64,000 nucleotides of DNA from assembly GCA_947630925.1 (NCBI GenBank), contig CANRJM010000009.1:1-64000 (forward strand), read 5' to 3'. The notes beneath the pieces were generated by a model, which searched no databases, had not been told where the DNA came from, and saw only the letters and a program-made list of their open reading frames with translations. Both the position numbers and the translations under genes were made by a program. The number at the start of each line of letters is the position of its first letter. Position 1 is the stretch's first letter. This document shows, piece by piece, positions 48,134-58,078 of the stretch. Origin of the DNA: an uncultured Lachnospiraceae bacterium (GTDB lineage: Bacteria > Bacillota > Clostridia > Lachnospirales > Lachnospiraceae).

Positions 48134-48161
48134 ATTATACCAAATTTGAAAGTATTTGCAA
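48134..48161 (-). promoter_or_regulatory. Sigma-A promoter of the asp23-nusB-xse-isp operon
   Basis: Minus strand TTGCAA (48161-48156), 16-nt spacer, TATAAT (48139-48134), about 95 nt before the asp23-like start. It gives vegetative expression separate from the sporulation genes upstream. Confidence 0.6.
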
Positions 48162-48277
48162 TGACGAGTTACCGTCTTTTTCATAATGGGTTTCAAGTTC
48201 CAAAAGGTATTCTTACGCCTTTACCGCCTGAACCGGAACAGGAAACTGTAGAGAGTGTGACGTGATTCCGGTCTGCA

Positions 48278-49036
48278 TCATTTGCTATTAACCGGCGTAA
48301 TAACAATATTTTCAGCGGCAATATCGGTTTTACGCTTTACAATATCCTGCACCTGCGCCATTTGCTGGCTCGTCAGCTCATTGGCGCTGATTACCACGTC
48401 AGCTTCGCTGCCGCTGATGCTTACAACAGCGTCCTCAAATCCTTTTGCCTCTAACATTAATTCAGCAGCATTTTCCTGTTCTGCTGCCTTTGTAATCTGC
48501 GCCACCTCATCCACGGCCGCCTTTTTATCAGCAGAACTCAGCGACTTGTTATTAATGATTTCCATCAGGGTCTCTTTATTCTTAGCCCGGCTCTGCTCTC
48601 TGGATAATTTTGCGGAAGAAAAATAATCACTGCTTAAATTATTGGAAACCATAACGGCTTCTCCCGGATTTTCTTCCGATGCCACCACCTCGCCGTCTTC
48701 ATTTACCTTATAGTCATCCTTTCCCTCATCCTCTGCAGAAATATCAGTCGTCGTTTTTGTTTCATCGCTTTCTTTTGTATCCTCCGCATCCTGTGTATCC
48801 TGTGTTTCCTGTGTATCCTGCGTTTCCTGCGTATCCGTCGCTTCTGTCGAAGTTTCCACTGAACCGTCATCCTTGAGTTCTGTTTCTGCTGTCGCTGCCG
48901 GCTGCTCCTTGTTTTGTGAGGATACCAAGCCGCTGGTACTAATTTCCTGTCCCGTGAAATTTAAATACCCCGCCACTACAATCATTACTGCTAATGCAGA
49001 AATAATAACCTGATTCTTCCTTACTACCTTTTTCAC
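48278..49036 (-). CDS. spoIIIAH: Stage III sporulation protein AH
   Basis: SpoIIIAH is the mother-cell membrane protein that pairs with forespore SpoIIQ in the engulfment channel. The 252-residue product has one membrane segment (about residues 10-27), a long Thr/Glu/Asp-rich linker with TQETQD-type repeats (residues ~60-95), and the C-terminal YscJ/FliF-like domain (SREQSRAKNKETLMEIINNKSLS, VDEVAQI, DAVVSISGSEADVVIS). It is last in the spoIIIA operon. Confidence 0.96.
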   Translation of the reverse strand: MKKVVRKNQVIISALAVMIVVAGYLNFTGQEISTSGLVSSQNKEQPAATAETELKDDGSVETSTEATDTQETQDTQETQDTQDAEDTKESDETKTTTDISAEDEGKDDYKVNEDGEVVASEENPGEAVMVSNNLSSDYFSSAKLSREQSRAKNKETLMEIINNKSLSSADKKAAVDEVAQITKAAEQENAAELMLEAKGFEDAVVSISGSEADVVISANELTSQQMAQVQDIVKRKTDIAAENIVITPVNSK

Positions 49037-49115
49037 CTAATCCTCCAATCCCTGTCTGAATGAGCCCACTTTGTAAAATTTCTCATTCCGTTTGTACTAT
49101 GTACATACAACAGTA

Positions 49116-49703
49116 CTATTCCATTTTCATTACTTTAATCTTATGTGTCTCTATTGGAAATAATGCCTGAATCGCTTCAATAATTTCTCTTTCCTTTTTA
49201 CTGGAATCGATACCTTTTGCCACCACCAAAACCCCCTCAATCGCAGGAGAATTAATCTGCACGACATAGGGACTTTTTTCTCCCCCGCTCTCGACCAGAA
49301 CATTTTCCTGGCTGGATTCATACTTTTCCTCCGTCCGGCTGCCGCCTGTGTGATCTTCCTCCTGCGAATCGTCCTGTGTAACATCATTATCCTGCAGCGT
49401 AATCCGTTCTTCCGAAGAGGCCAGTGTAAGCATAACTTTTACATCGCCAATCCCCTCTACTTTAGATAGAATTTCCTCTGTCTCCGCCTCCTGATTTTTT
49501 GCATATTTTTGCATTGCATCCAACGCAATCTCATCCGTGCTCACAGTCTCCTCATCCACCTCTGCTTCTTCTGTGGAAGTGGAGTTTCCAGAAGGGAACG
49601 ACAATATCAGCAGCAAAATTCCCGCCAACACAAGAATAACCAAACGCACCGTTCCAATTTTTTGTATTAGCTCTTTGATTTTTTGTGTTCCTCTTATTTC
49701 CAT
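49116..49703 (-). CDS. spoIIIAG: Stage III sporulation protein AG
   Basis: SpoIIIAG forms the large secretin-like ring of the SpoIIIA-SpoIIQ channel. The 195-residue product has a membrane segment at about 18-36 (LVILVLAGILLLILSF), an acidic linker, and a ring-building domain (LSKVEGIGDVKVMLTLAS, IEGVLVVAKGID). It overlaps the 3' end of spoIIIAF by 10 nt. Confidence 0.95.
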   Translation of the reverse strand: MEIRGTQKIKELIQKIGTVRLVILVLAGILLLILSFPSGNSTSTEEAEVDEETVSTDEIALDAMQKYAKNQEAETEEILSKVEGIGDVKVMLTLASSEERITLQDNDVTQDDSQEEDHTGGSRTEEKYESSQENVLVESGGEKSPYVVQINSPAIEGVLVVAKGIDSSKKEREIIEAIQALFPIETHKIKVMKME

Positions 49704-50281
49704 AGATGCACCTTTTCCTCTCCTATCACAAAGTATGCGCTAATCTCCTTGCGAAGTGTTTTTGCCTGTCTGGAATCATTCTCCTCTTCTCCGATATGCT
49801 TGTTATCTTTGTCTGTCTCAATCTGAATCGTTTCAACAGAAATATCATCTTCATTTTTTTTTCTTTTTTCCGAAGTTGCTGTTCCTGAAATCTCATCGAT
49901 TTTATATTCATCTTTTTCCATACAAAGAGCAACATCCACATCAGAAAGCGTAATCCCATCTTTTTCTGCCATAGCTATTACCTGTTCTTTGACCGTATTG
50001 ATATACTCTGTCTTTACAATATCCTGAAAATGGTCCTCTGCAATTTTCATCTCCTCTTTGATTTCCTCCATATCCATTTTCAATATATTTTCTTCCAACA
50101 AATCGTACCATTTATTTTCATAGGAAAGAACAGTTAACAATGGTCCCAGCATTAAAAGAATCATAATCATTCCGCTGAGAAACTGAAAATACTGCATATA
50201 TTTGGGGTTGGTAATTAATCCCCGTAAAACAGAAACAATAACCACATATACCAATATATTCTGAATAAGCTCCTTTATCAC
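49694..50281 (-). CDS. spoIIIAF: Stage III sporulation protein AF
   Basis: The 195-residue product has two N-terminal membrane segments (NILVYVVIVSVLRGLI and MIMILLMLGPLLTVL), then a soluble domain typical of SpoIIIAF. The GTG start at 50281 has AAGGGG 4-5 nt upstream; a TTG nine codons earlier overlaps spoIIIAE and has no site. It is part of the sigma-E-controlled channel operon. Confidence 0.92.
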   Translation of the reverse strand: MIKELIQNILVYVVIVSVLRGLITNPKYMQYFQFLSGMIMILLMLGPLLTVLSYENKWYDLLEENILKMDMEEIKEEMKIAEDHFQDIVKTEYINTVKEQVIAMAEKDGITLSDVDVALCMEKDEYKIDEISGTATSEKRKKNEDDISVETIQIETDKDNKHIGEEENDSRQAKTLRKEISAYFVIGEEKVHLWK

Positions 50282-50297
50282 AGTTCCCCTTCTTTCT

Positions 50298-51359
50298 CTA
50301 CTTTCCAATCCCCGTCATAACACTCATCAGCGCAAGGGAAACCACGAACATCATGCAACCTATAAAAACCGCATGGATCAGCAGACCAAGCGAGGATGCC
50401 GCCGCGCTGATTCCTGCTACGATTCTGCTGTCTGAAATCGGCTGGATAAATGCATTGATTAACTGAAAGAGAAATTTACTGATAACCAAACGCAGCAGCG
50501 GAACACCGCAATACAACAATACGGCGATTACTCCCGTTACCCCGACTGCATTTTTTACCAGGGTACCGGCGCATAAAACGGTACCCGCTACACTGCTGAT
50601 GGTATTTCCCACGCCCGGAATCGCTCCGGATACCTTTACTACCGCTGATGTTTCTAACTGCGAAGTAATCGGCAATACCAGTCCTTGTATCACATTAATC
50701 CCCATCATAACCCCAAACATTGTTTTCATAACAAAAGTAACGACGTCACGGATGAGTTCTGCCATCTTTGTAAACATATCCCGTTTTGAAAGCTGGTTTG
50801 CAATACGCAGCAAAAAATATACCTGAATTGCCGGAAAAATCAGACGCAGCAAAACAAATTCGACCACGGTAATCATTGCCAGGGCAAATTGATAATAAAC
50901 GCCCGTTGACACGGTTCCCTGTGAAAACGCCATTGACATAAAATAAGAAGGAAGCAGTATCTTCATAAAATCCATAAGCTGCGTCAGAGTAGTTTCCGCT
51001 ATCTGGGATACCTGGGTAAAGGAAGTCAATAATACAGAAAAAAAGAGGAGATATACGGCATAGAACGCCGTCTCTGCTATCTGTTTTCCCTGTAACAAGC
51101 TTGTGAAATTTCCTAAAACGGCTCCAATTACCGCCAGTAAAATCAAATAGACATATAACTTTCTCTCCTGCGCCAGGTTTGCTGCCAGTCCACGAAAAAT
51201 GGTCTGCAAAGAGCTTTCCAGAGAAAAAGGAATCTGTCCCTGCATCAGCTTAGAAACATATTCCGAAAAAGAAAATGTATTTTCCCCCAGCATCCGGTTC
51301 ATCATATTCTGTATTTCATCATAGGAAATTTCATCAAATACGGCCTGCGTTTCATCCAA
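50298..51359 (-). CDS. spoIIIAE: Stage III sporulation protein AE
   Basis: SpoIIIAE is the polytopic membrane protein of the channel. About seven hydrophobic segments span residues 65-350, with the GAIPGVGNTISSVAGTVLCAG motif near 235. AGGAGGG lies 6 nt before a TTG at 51359, making this the most likely start (353 residues). An ATG eight codons earlier (51383) is in frame but has no site. No cleavable signal peptide is seen, unlike some Bacillus forms. Confidence 0.93.
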   Translation of the reverse strand: MDETQAVFDEISYDEIQNMMNRMLGENTFSFSEYVSKLMQGQIPFSLESSLQTIFRGLAANLAQERKLYVYLILLAVIGAVLGNFTSLLQGKQIAETAFYAVYLLFFSVLLTSFTQVSQIAETTLTQLMDFMKILLPSYFMSMAFSQGTVSTGVYYQFALAMITVVEFVLLRLIFPAIQVYFLLRIANQLSKRDMFTKMAELIRDVVTFVMKTMFGVMMGINVIQGLVLPITSQLETSAVVKVSGAIPGVGNTISSVAGTVLCAGTLVKNAVGVTGVIAVLLYCGVPLLRLVISKFLFQLINAFIQPISDSRIVAGISAAASSLGLLIHAVFIGCMMFVVSLALMSVMTGIGK

Positions 51360-51391
51360 AATACTCCCTCCTGTCTTTACCATTGCAACAG

Positions 51392-51766
51392 CTACAGACT
51401 GCTGATCGTTTCAATCAGTGTCATGATAATTGGTATACTGACTGCCAGAATCAACAATTTACCATAAAATTCAATCTGATTTGCGACGGTCCGATATCCG
51501 GCGTCATTGCACAAATTGGCTCCAAATTCGGCAACATAGGTTATGCCAATCATTTTTAATAAAATGCCTACATATACGGAACCTCTTCCCAGATACTCCT
51601 CAATCTGACGCACAGCATCCACTATTTCCCTCAGCTTGTCTATGGATAGCATTAAAATCAAAAGGCATGCTGATAGAATAATCAACATTCCAAATTCAGC
51701 CTTGTCCTTTTTCAATGGAATTGCCAAAAACACTGCCATAACACCAATGATTGCAACCTTGAGCAT
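51392..51766 (-). CDS. spoIIIAD: Stage III sporulation protein AD
   Basis: The 124-residue product has about three to four membrane segments and the conserved IGITYVAEFGANLCNDAG motif of SpoIIIAC/AD proteins. It lies 8-32 nt before spoIIIAE and 15 nt after spoIIIAC, with GGAGG before the ATG. Confidence 0.95.
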   Translation of the reverse strand: MLKVAIIGVMAVFLAIPLKKDKAEFGMLIILSACLLILMLSIDKLREIVDAVRQIEEYLGRGSVYVGILLKMIGITYVAEFGANLCNDAGYRTVANQIEFYGKLLILAVSIPIIMTLIETISSL

Positions 51767-51781
51767 CGTTTCCTCCCATTT

Positions 51782-51976
51782 TTACAATGCAAACAGCGAC
51801 TGAATCGTTTCAAACAACTCTGATATATAAGGCACCACCCATAAAAGGACCAGGATCAACCCCGCCAGGCTAACCAAAAAAGCCTGTTCTTCCCTGCCGG
51901 AATGCTTCAACACTTGTCCTAAGACAGAGACCAAAATCCCGACAGCCGCTATTTTAAAAATCAAATTTATTGTCAT
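51782..51976 (-). CDS. spoIIIAC: Stage III sporulation protein AC
   Basis: The 64-residue product has two membrane segments (LIFKIAAVGILVSVLGQVL and FLVSLAGLILVLLWVV) with a short charged turn between them (KHSGREEQA), the standard SpoIIIAC pattern. It sits between spoIIIAB and spoIIIAD. Confidence 0.95.
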   Translation of the reverse strand: MTINLIFKIAAVGILVSVLGQVLKHSGREEQAFLVSLAGLILVLLWVVPYISELFETIQSLFAL

Positions 51977-52000
51977 ATCTTCCGTCGCCTTTCTACATAT

Positions 52001-52516
52001 TTACATGAGCAATAAAGATAAAAAAATACCAATCGTTATCCCTACCACACAACTTACCTTTGCTCTTCCTTTGTATTCCTTTCGCGCCACATCAATCATT
52101 CCCCGCAGACGTTCCTGAAAAATTTGTATGGTATGAAGCTGTGTCTGACGATCCATATTGCCAAGATTTGCTCCAATTCCAAATAACAATTCCAAATCCT
52201 CTTCCTTGAGGTTATGATATCCGTCTGTCTGCTGCAATTCCCTTTTCCAGTGTTCCAAAAAACCAATTCCATCATGTCTCCTTAGATTTCCGCTCATTTG
52301 CAGCCAAAATGTTCCAAAATACCCACCGCGAAATGCCAGCTTATCAAACAGTTCTATCATATCACTGCCAGAATATTCAATCTCCCCATACAGAAATTGT
52401 AATGCCTGCTCAAATTCACAGAGCATGCGTATTCTTATGGCATATCGTTCCGCAGCGTACCAGCCCAGTCCGCTGCAGCCCAATACTATCAGGCATATGC
52501 CCAGAGACTTTAACAT
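52001..52516 (-). CDS. spoIIIAB: Stage III sporulation protein AB
   Basis: The 171-residue product has N- and C-terminal membrane segments (LGICLIVLGCSGLGWYAA and VVGITIGIFLSLLLM) around a helical domain related in layout to type II secretion GspF. GGAG precedes the ATG, which overlaps the end of spoIIIAA by 7 nt, so translation is coupled. Confidence 0.95.
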   Translation of the reverse strand: MLKSLGICLIVLGCSGLGWYAAERYAIRIRMLCEFEQALQFLYGEIEYSGSDMIELFDKLAFRGGYFGTFWLQMSGNLRRHDGIGFLEHWKRELQQTDGYHNLKEEDLELLFGIGANLGNMDRQTQLHTIQIFQERLRGMIDVARKEYKGRAKVSCVVGITIGIFLSLLLM

Positions 52517-53484
52517 GCTTTTTTCTCCGATGCCTTTTCCTGTTTTCGCTTCGGCAGAAGTATGGTTCCGCGTTCATCCATGACTGTAGCAATTTTTCCG
52601 ATTTCATTTGGCATTAATACAATATAACGTTTAAAAAAGCACTCTTTGACCAAACGTCCCAACAAAGGTTTGTTAATGATATCCTCAATGGAATTTCCAT
52701 GAACGGTTGCCAATAGACGTACCCCGCAATTCATAACATATTCCATCGCTTCTACATCTCCCGCTGAACCAATTTCATCTACCGCAATGACCTGCGGCGC
52801 CATGGAGCGAACTAACATCATCATTCCCTCTGTTTTTGGACAAGCATCTAAAACATCCGTACGGCACCCCAAATCATTTTGCGGCTTTCCCTGATAACAG
52901 GCCCCCAGTTCAGAACGCTCATCAACTACTCCCACGGTCAATCCTCTGCAAAAATGCGTCCCCTCCGACAACTGACGAATCAAATCGCGCAGCAAAGTAG
53001 TCTTCCCACAGCAAGGCGGCGAAATAATCAATGTATTGCAAAACTCCTGATTTTCTATCAAATACGGGAAAACCTCATCCGAGCAGCCAATTACCTGATG
53101 GGCAATCCTTATGTTGAGAAAAGAAATATGTTTCATATTTTTGGCATCCTGCCTCTCCCAAATCATCTTCCCTGCCACTCCAATCCGGTGTCCGCCCCTT
53201 ATCGTAATATATCCCCGCTTAAATTCTTCCTCAAAAGCATACATGGAATAATTACTAATATATTCCATTGTCTCGCGGATTTCCCGGGACCTTACCAAAA
53301 ACGCATTCTCTTCGTCCCGCGTCAATCCCCCTTCCTGATCGACAAAATATTCTTCTCCCGCATACCGCACCAGTAAAGGAGCATCTATCCGCAGCCGGAT
53401 TTCCTGCAGCATAGGAAATTCCATTTGACATTTGAAAAGAATGCTTCGGACTTTGAGTGCAAGAATTCGGTATATTTCCTCCAA
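52510..53484 (-). CDS. spoIIIAA: Stage III sporulation protein AA (ATPase)
   Basis: SpoIIIAA is the ATPase of the channel, related to secretion ATPases. The 324-residue product shows Walker A ISPPCCGKTTLLRDL and Walker B-like VIAVDEIGSAGDVEAM, plus GLTVGVVDERSE. The TTG at 53484 is chosen because AAAGGAGGTGA lies 8 nt upstream; a longer frame lacks a site. A sigma-E-like promoter precedes it. It is the first gene of the spoIIIAA-AH operon. Confidence 0.95.
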   Translation of the reverse strand: MEEIYRILALKVRSILFKCQMEFPMLQEIRLRIDAPLLVRYAGEEYFVDQEGGLTRDEENAFLVRSREIRETMEYISNYSMYAFEEEFKRGYITIRGGHRIGVAGKMIWERQDAKNMKHISFLNIRIAHQVIGCSDEVFPYLIENQEFCNTLIISPPCCGKTTLLRDLIRQLSEGTHFCRGLTVGVVDERSELGACYQGKPQNDLGCRTDVLDACPKTEGMMMLVRSMAPQVIAVDEIGSAGDVEAMEYVMNCGVRLLATVHGNSIEDIINKPLLGRLVKECFFKRYIVLMPNEIGKIATVMDERGTILLPKRKQEKASEKKAC

Positions 53485-53508
53485 ATCTCTTTCACCTCCT
53501 TTACTCCA

Positions 53509-53536
53509 TATATATGAGAGGACAAGCAAATTATTC
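53509..53536 (-). promoter_or_regulatory. Sigma-E-like promoter of spoIIIA
   Basis: Minus strand GAATAAT (53536-53530), 13-nt spacer, CATATATA (53516-53509), close to the sigma-E consensus and about 25 nt before the TTG start. Placement before spoIIIAA is as known in Bacillus. Confidence 0.5.
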
Positions 53537-53621
53537 CCAACTTTCTGTAACACCCCTATCTTTCAATATTGTTATCCCTCTTTATAAAATGCCATGAAGT
53601 AAAACCCCTTTTAAAAAAATG

Positions 53622-53650
53622 TTGCATGCGCTGAAAACTTAATGTATACT
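53622..53650 (+). promoter_or_regulatory. Sigma-A promoter of aroE
   Basis: TTGCAT (53622-53627), 17-nt spacer, TATACT (53645-53650), 65 nt before the aroE start. It is divergent from the spoIIIA promoter in the same 231-nt gap. Confidence 0.7.
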
Positions 53651-53715
53651 GAAAACAATGTAAAAAAAAAATCCTGAAACGATATATGACAGGATGAAAG
53701 AAAGGTTATAATTCC

Positions 53716-54483
53716 ATGGATTACGGTTTAATAGGCGAAAAGCTGGGACATAGTTATTCAAAAGAGATTCACGAAATGTTAGCGGATTATACATATGATA
53801 TCTGTCCTCTTTCAAAGGATGAATTTAAAACATTTATGAAGGAACATTCCTTCCAGGCAATTAATGTAACGATTCCTTACAAACAGGATGTCATCCCTTA
53901 CCTGGATGAATTGGATGAAAATGCCAAAGCCATCGGGGCGGTAAATACTATTGTAAACAAAGGCGGAAAATTATTTGGTCATAATACCGATTTTTCGGGA
54001 TTTATGTATATGCTAAAAAAGCATCATATCATTGCTAAAGATAAAAAATGTATCGTTTTAGGGGATGGAGGCGCTTCCAAAGCGGTAACAGCCGTATTGA
54101 ATAAGCTGGAAGCAAAAGAAATTATTATTGTTGATATTATTAAAACTGCATCTTCAATTACTTATGAGGAATGTTTTGCCTATCACACCGATGCCGAATT
54201 GATTGTCAACACCAGTCCGGTCGGCATGTATCCAAAGTGCGATGCAAGTCCGATTGACTTAACAAAATTCCCGCATTGTAAAGCAGTTGTTGATGTCATC
54301 TATAATCCATTACAAACAAAATTAGTGGCACAGGCAAGAGAATTAGGCATGACTGGTGTAAATGGTTTGGAAATGCTTGTTGCACAGGCATTGTATGCCG
54401 TTGAGTTCTTCCTTGATACAAAGTTAGATGAATCCAGAATCGACGAAGTATTTCAAAAGCTCTACGCCGAAAAAAAACAATAG
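53716..54483 (+). CDS. aroE: Shikimate dehydrogenase
   Basis: AroE reduces 3-dehydroshikimate to shikimate with NADPH. The 255-residue product, slightly short for the family, has GEKLGHSYSKEIHE, NVTIPYKQDVIPYLDE (catalytic Lys), GAVNTIVNKGG, HNTDFSGF and the nucleotide loop LGDGGASKAV. It is on the plus strand between spoIIIAA and efp, while aroD and aroK are on the minus strand nearby, so the three shikimate genes are close but not one operon. Confidence 0.95.
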   Translation: MDYGLIGEKLGHSYSKEIHEMLADYTYDICPLSKDEFKTFMKEHSFQAINVTIPYKQDVIPYLDELDENAKAIGAVNTIVNKGGKLFGHNTDFSGFMYMLKKHHIIAKDKKCIVLGDGGASKAVTAVLNKLEAKEIIIVDIIKTASSITYEECFAYHTDAELIVNTSPVGMYPKCDASPIDLTKFPHCKAVVDVIYNPLQTKLVAQARELGMTGVNGLEMLVAQALYAVEFFLDTKLDESRIDEVFQKLYAEKKQ

Positions 54484-54535
54484 ACCTTAGAATGGCAGTT
54501 GCAAAACCGCCGTCAGAACCAGATACGAAAAACGA

Positions 54536-54568
54536 AAAAAAAGAGCAGCATAAAGCTGCCCCTTTTTT
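54536..54568. terminator. Bidirectional terminator between aroE and efp
   Basis: GCAGC-ATAAA-GCTGC with flanking A-run and T-run (AAAAAAAAGA before, CCCTTTTTT after). It is 53 nt past the aroE stop and 110 nt past the efp stop on the other strand. Confidence 0.7.
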
Positions 54569-54677
54569 CTTCTGAAATACCTTTTATATATTTTCTCTCT
54601 GCAAAGCCATTCTATCAAGCTTTCCTGCGAGAAATCCGGCATCGTTCCTGCAAAATACTGCAGCCATCACGCCGCCG

Positions 54678-55232
54678 TTATACTCTCTTCAGATATTCCC
54701 CTGTCCGGGTATCAATCTGAATCACGTCGCCAACCTCAACAAAGAGCGGCACATTGACCTGTGCTCCGGTTTCCACAGTAGCCGGTTTATTTGCTCCCTG
54801 CGCCGTATCCCCTTTAAATCCCGGCTCGGTCTCCGTTACTGCTAATTCCACAAAAAGCGGCGGCTCAATGGCAAATACCTCGCCATTATGGGAAAGCATC
54901 TTAACCATCTCATTTTCTTTCACAAATTTCAGGGAGTCTCCAACCTGATCTGCCGTCATATCAATCTGGTCATATGTCTCTGTATTCATAAAATGATACA
55001 TGTCATCGCTATACAGATACTGCATATCGGAACGATCAATATGTGCCTGTGGACACTTTTCCGTTGGACGGAATGTCTTTTCCACAACACCACCACTCTT
55101 AATATTTTTCAATTTTGTTCTGACAAAAGCAGCGCCCTTACCCGGTTTTACATGCTGAAATTCAATGACCTGATATATATTGCCCTCAAACTCAATCGTC
55201 AAACCGTTTCTAAAATCTCCTGCTGATACCAT
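54678..55232 (-). CDS. efp: Elongation factor P
   Basis: EF-P relieves ribosome stalling at polyproline. The 184-residue, three-OB-fold product has the conserved N-terminal loop [10 protein letters not shown] with the modifiable Lys and the C-terminal [22 protein letters not shown] precedes the ATG. Its place upstream of spoIIIA is conserved in Bacillus and Clostridia. Confidence 0.97.
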   Translation of the reverse strand: MVSAGDFRNGLTIEFEGNIYQVIEFQHVKPGKGAAFVRTKLKNIKSGGVVEKTFRPTEKCPQAHIDRSDMQYLYSDDMYHFMNTETYDQIDMTADQVGDSLKFVKENEMVKMLSHNGEVFAIEPPLFVELAVTETEPGFKGDTAQGANKPATVETGAQVNVPLFVEVGDVIQIDTRTGEYLKRV

Positions 55233-55313
55233 GTTACTAATCCTCCTTCATGTAATTGCAAAACATTTGTCCGCAAAATCCTTTTTCTATATTACCGCAT
55301 TTTTCCTATCATT

Positions 55314-55835
55314 TCAAGTGATATCTCCAAGCTTTGCAATAATCTTATCCGCTACTTCTGCAGAGGTACAGCCATCTGTCTCAATAACAATATCTGCGGC
55401 TGAACGATATTTCGGTTCCCGGGTTTCCATCATCTGACGGATATAAGGAACATTCATATTTCCATTCAGCAGCGGCCTGCTCGTACTATCCTTCACACGG
55501 GAATAAACCGTTTCCGGCGACGCCGTCAGAAAAAATATGACGCCGCATTCCCTCATCTTAACGACATTTTGCTCCTGCATGGCCATGCCGCCGCCGCAAG
55601 ATACAATGCAAGGCTCGCTCTCAGCAAGTTCTGTCAATACACCCGTTTCAACCTCTCTGAAATATGGTTCCCCTGACTCTTCAAAAATCTGCGGAATACT
55701 TCTGCCTTCCCTTTGCACAATCATGGCATCGGTATCCGCCTCCTCTACATGCAGCCTTTTACTAAGCTTTCTGGAGGTACTTGTCTTGCCCACTCCCATA
55801 AAACCGATTAAAAATATATGTTTTTTTAACTTCAT
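55314..55835 (-). CDS. aroK: Shikimate kinase
   Basis: AroK phosphorylates shikimate. The 173-residue product has the P-loop IGFMGVGKTSTS (residues ~10-21), the shikimate-binding ADTDAMI segment, SCGGGMAM, and the lid STSRPLL. Its start overlaps the aroD stop by 4 nt (ATGA), so the two are translationally coupled. Confidence 0.96.
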   Translation of the reverse strand: MKLKKHIFLIGFMGVGKTSTSRKLSKRLHVEEADTDAMIVQREGRSIPQIFEESGEPYFREVETGVLTELAESEPCIVSCGGGMAMQEQNVVKMRECGVIFFLTASPETVYSRVKDSTSRPLLNGNMNVPYIRQMMETREPKYRSAADIVIETDGCTSAEVADKIIAKLGDIT

Positions 55836-56647
55836 CTGCTTTCCTCATTTTCCGTGTGCAGCAGTTCCAGACTTCTGCGCAGCTCTTTTACTTCCAACTG
55901 TCCCGGCGCACTTGGCGCTCCCATGCACCCAAAGGTAACGGCAGAACCAAAACTCTCCCCCGCCAGACGGCTGACCGCTCCAAGCGCTCCCATGGACATC
56001 GTGATTACAGGCTTGTCCGGCAGTAATCTGTCAACGAAAGAGGTCGCTGCCATCAAACGAATAACATCCTCCCGCTCCTGTGGCATCACTGCTAATTTAG
56101 GTATATCTGCTCCCATATCACTCATAAAAAGCAGCCGGCTTACCATTTCCTCCTGTGACGGTGTCCCGGAAAAATCATGATAGGAGCCAATAACCGTTAC
56201 CTTCTCTTGCAATTTCCCAATCAACTGTTGAACCGGTTGATTACACCTATCTGCCACATTCCATTGTTTCAAAGGGTAAGTTCCCCGGTCGTACCCCCGG
56301 AAAGTTTCCACATCCATAAGATCGGTAAAACCACTTTCTGCCATACGCAACAACAGTCTTTCATAAGTCTCCCATGAGACAGGACGTTCTCCGCCCTCTT
56401 TCGCCGTGCGAAAGGTAAACAACAATGGAAGTTTACCTATGATCCTTCGCAACTGTTCTGCTGTCTGCACACTCTTTTCCAAATCGTCAATCTCTTCAAA
56501 ATAATCTGCGCGCCATTCCACCAGATCGACACATTCCTTCGTTACTTCCTGCGCCTTTTCCCATATCTGTGCCTGACTTCCTCCCACGATCGGGACACAG
56601 ATTTTAGGCATGCCCGCACCGATTTTCAATGACCGTATCTGAATCAT
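55832..56647 (-). CDS. aroD: 3-dehydroquinate dehydratase, type I
   Basis: AroD dehydrates 3-dehydroquinate via a Schiff base. The 271-residue product contains DLVEWRADYFE, LLFTFRTAKEGG, the catalytic His in VIGSYHDFSGTP and the Schiff-base Lys in GADIPKLAVMP. ATG 56647 follows GAGGA at 6 nt; another ATG lies four codons upstream. It forms a shikimate pair with aroK. Confidence 0.96.
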   Translation of the reverse strand: MIQIRSLKIGAGMPKICVPIVGGSQAQIWEKAQEVTKECVDLVEWRADYFEEIDDLEKSVQTAEQLRRIIGKLPLLFTFRTAKEGGERPVSWETYERLLLRMAESGFTDLMDVETFRGYDRGTYPLKQWNVADRCNQPVQQLIGKLQEKVTVIGSYHDFSGTPSQEEMVSRLLFMSDMGADIPKLAVMPQEREDVIRLMAATSFVDRLLPDKPVITMSMGALGAVSRLAGESFGSAVTFGCMGAPSAPGQLEVKELRRSLELLHTENEESR

Positions 56648-56674
56648 CGTCTTCCTCATTTCCCAATGATAATA

Positions 56675-56851
56675 TTATTCATCCTGCAGGGAATCTTTTA
56701 CCCCGGCAACAATAGCTGCTACTGCCGCTATCACTACCACTACCGCTATGACAACAATCCCAATCACTCCTGCTATAAGCGCCATATCATCCGCACCTTC
56801 CTTTCCATGAATAACTCCATTGTTTGTTCTATACATTCCGCTCTTGTCCAT
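56675..56851 (-). CDS. Small single-span membrane protein, 58 residues
   Basis: The open frame encodes a hydrophilic N-terminus (about 22 residues, starting MDKSGMYRTNNG), one long Val/Ala/Ile-rich membrane segment (AGVIGIVVIAVVVVIAAVA) and a short charged tail (KDSLQDE). An internal ATG at 56785 with GGAAGGTG upstream gives a 36-residue alternative. The ribosome binding site for the longer form is weak. It lies 27 nt upstream of aroD. The function is unknown. Confidence 0.5.
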   Translation of the reverse strand: MDKSGMYRTNNGVIHGKEGADDMALIAGVIGIVVIAVVVVIAAVAAIVAGVKDSLQDE

Positions 56852-56892
56852 TAGAATATCATACTTTTTTTATTCCTACAAGATTAAGAAAA

Positions 56893-56940
56893 CAAGAACA
56901 CCGAAATTCCAACTTTCTGACAGAATTGCGGTGTTCTTTG
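56893..56940 (-). terminator. Intrinsic terminator of ilvC
   Basis: Minus strand AAGAACACCG and CGGTGTTCTT pair perfectly, with a second inner GAATT/AATTC stretch, followed by GTTTTCTT. It lies about 50 nt after the ilvC stop. Confidence 0.75.
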
Positions 56941-56988
56941 AAAAGATATAGAAAAGATAGAACAATTCAAAACTTACTTTGCACTGTA

Positions 56989-58068
<1,080 letters not shown>

Positions 58069-58078
58069 TTACTCGAAA

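Noticed and set aside
48679..48876. Pro/His-rich plus-strand ORF inside spoIIIAH
   Set aside because: Antisense of the TQETQD linker repeats.
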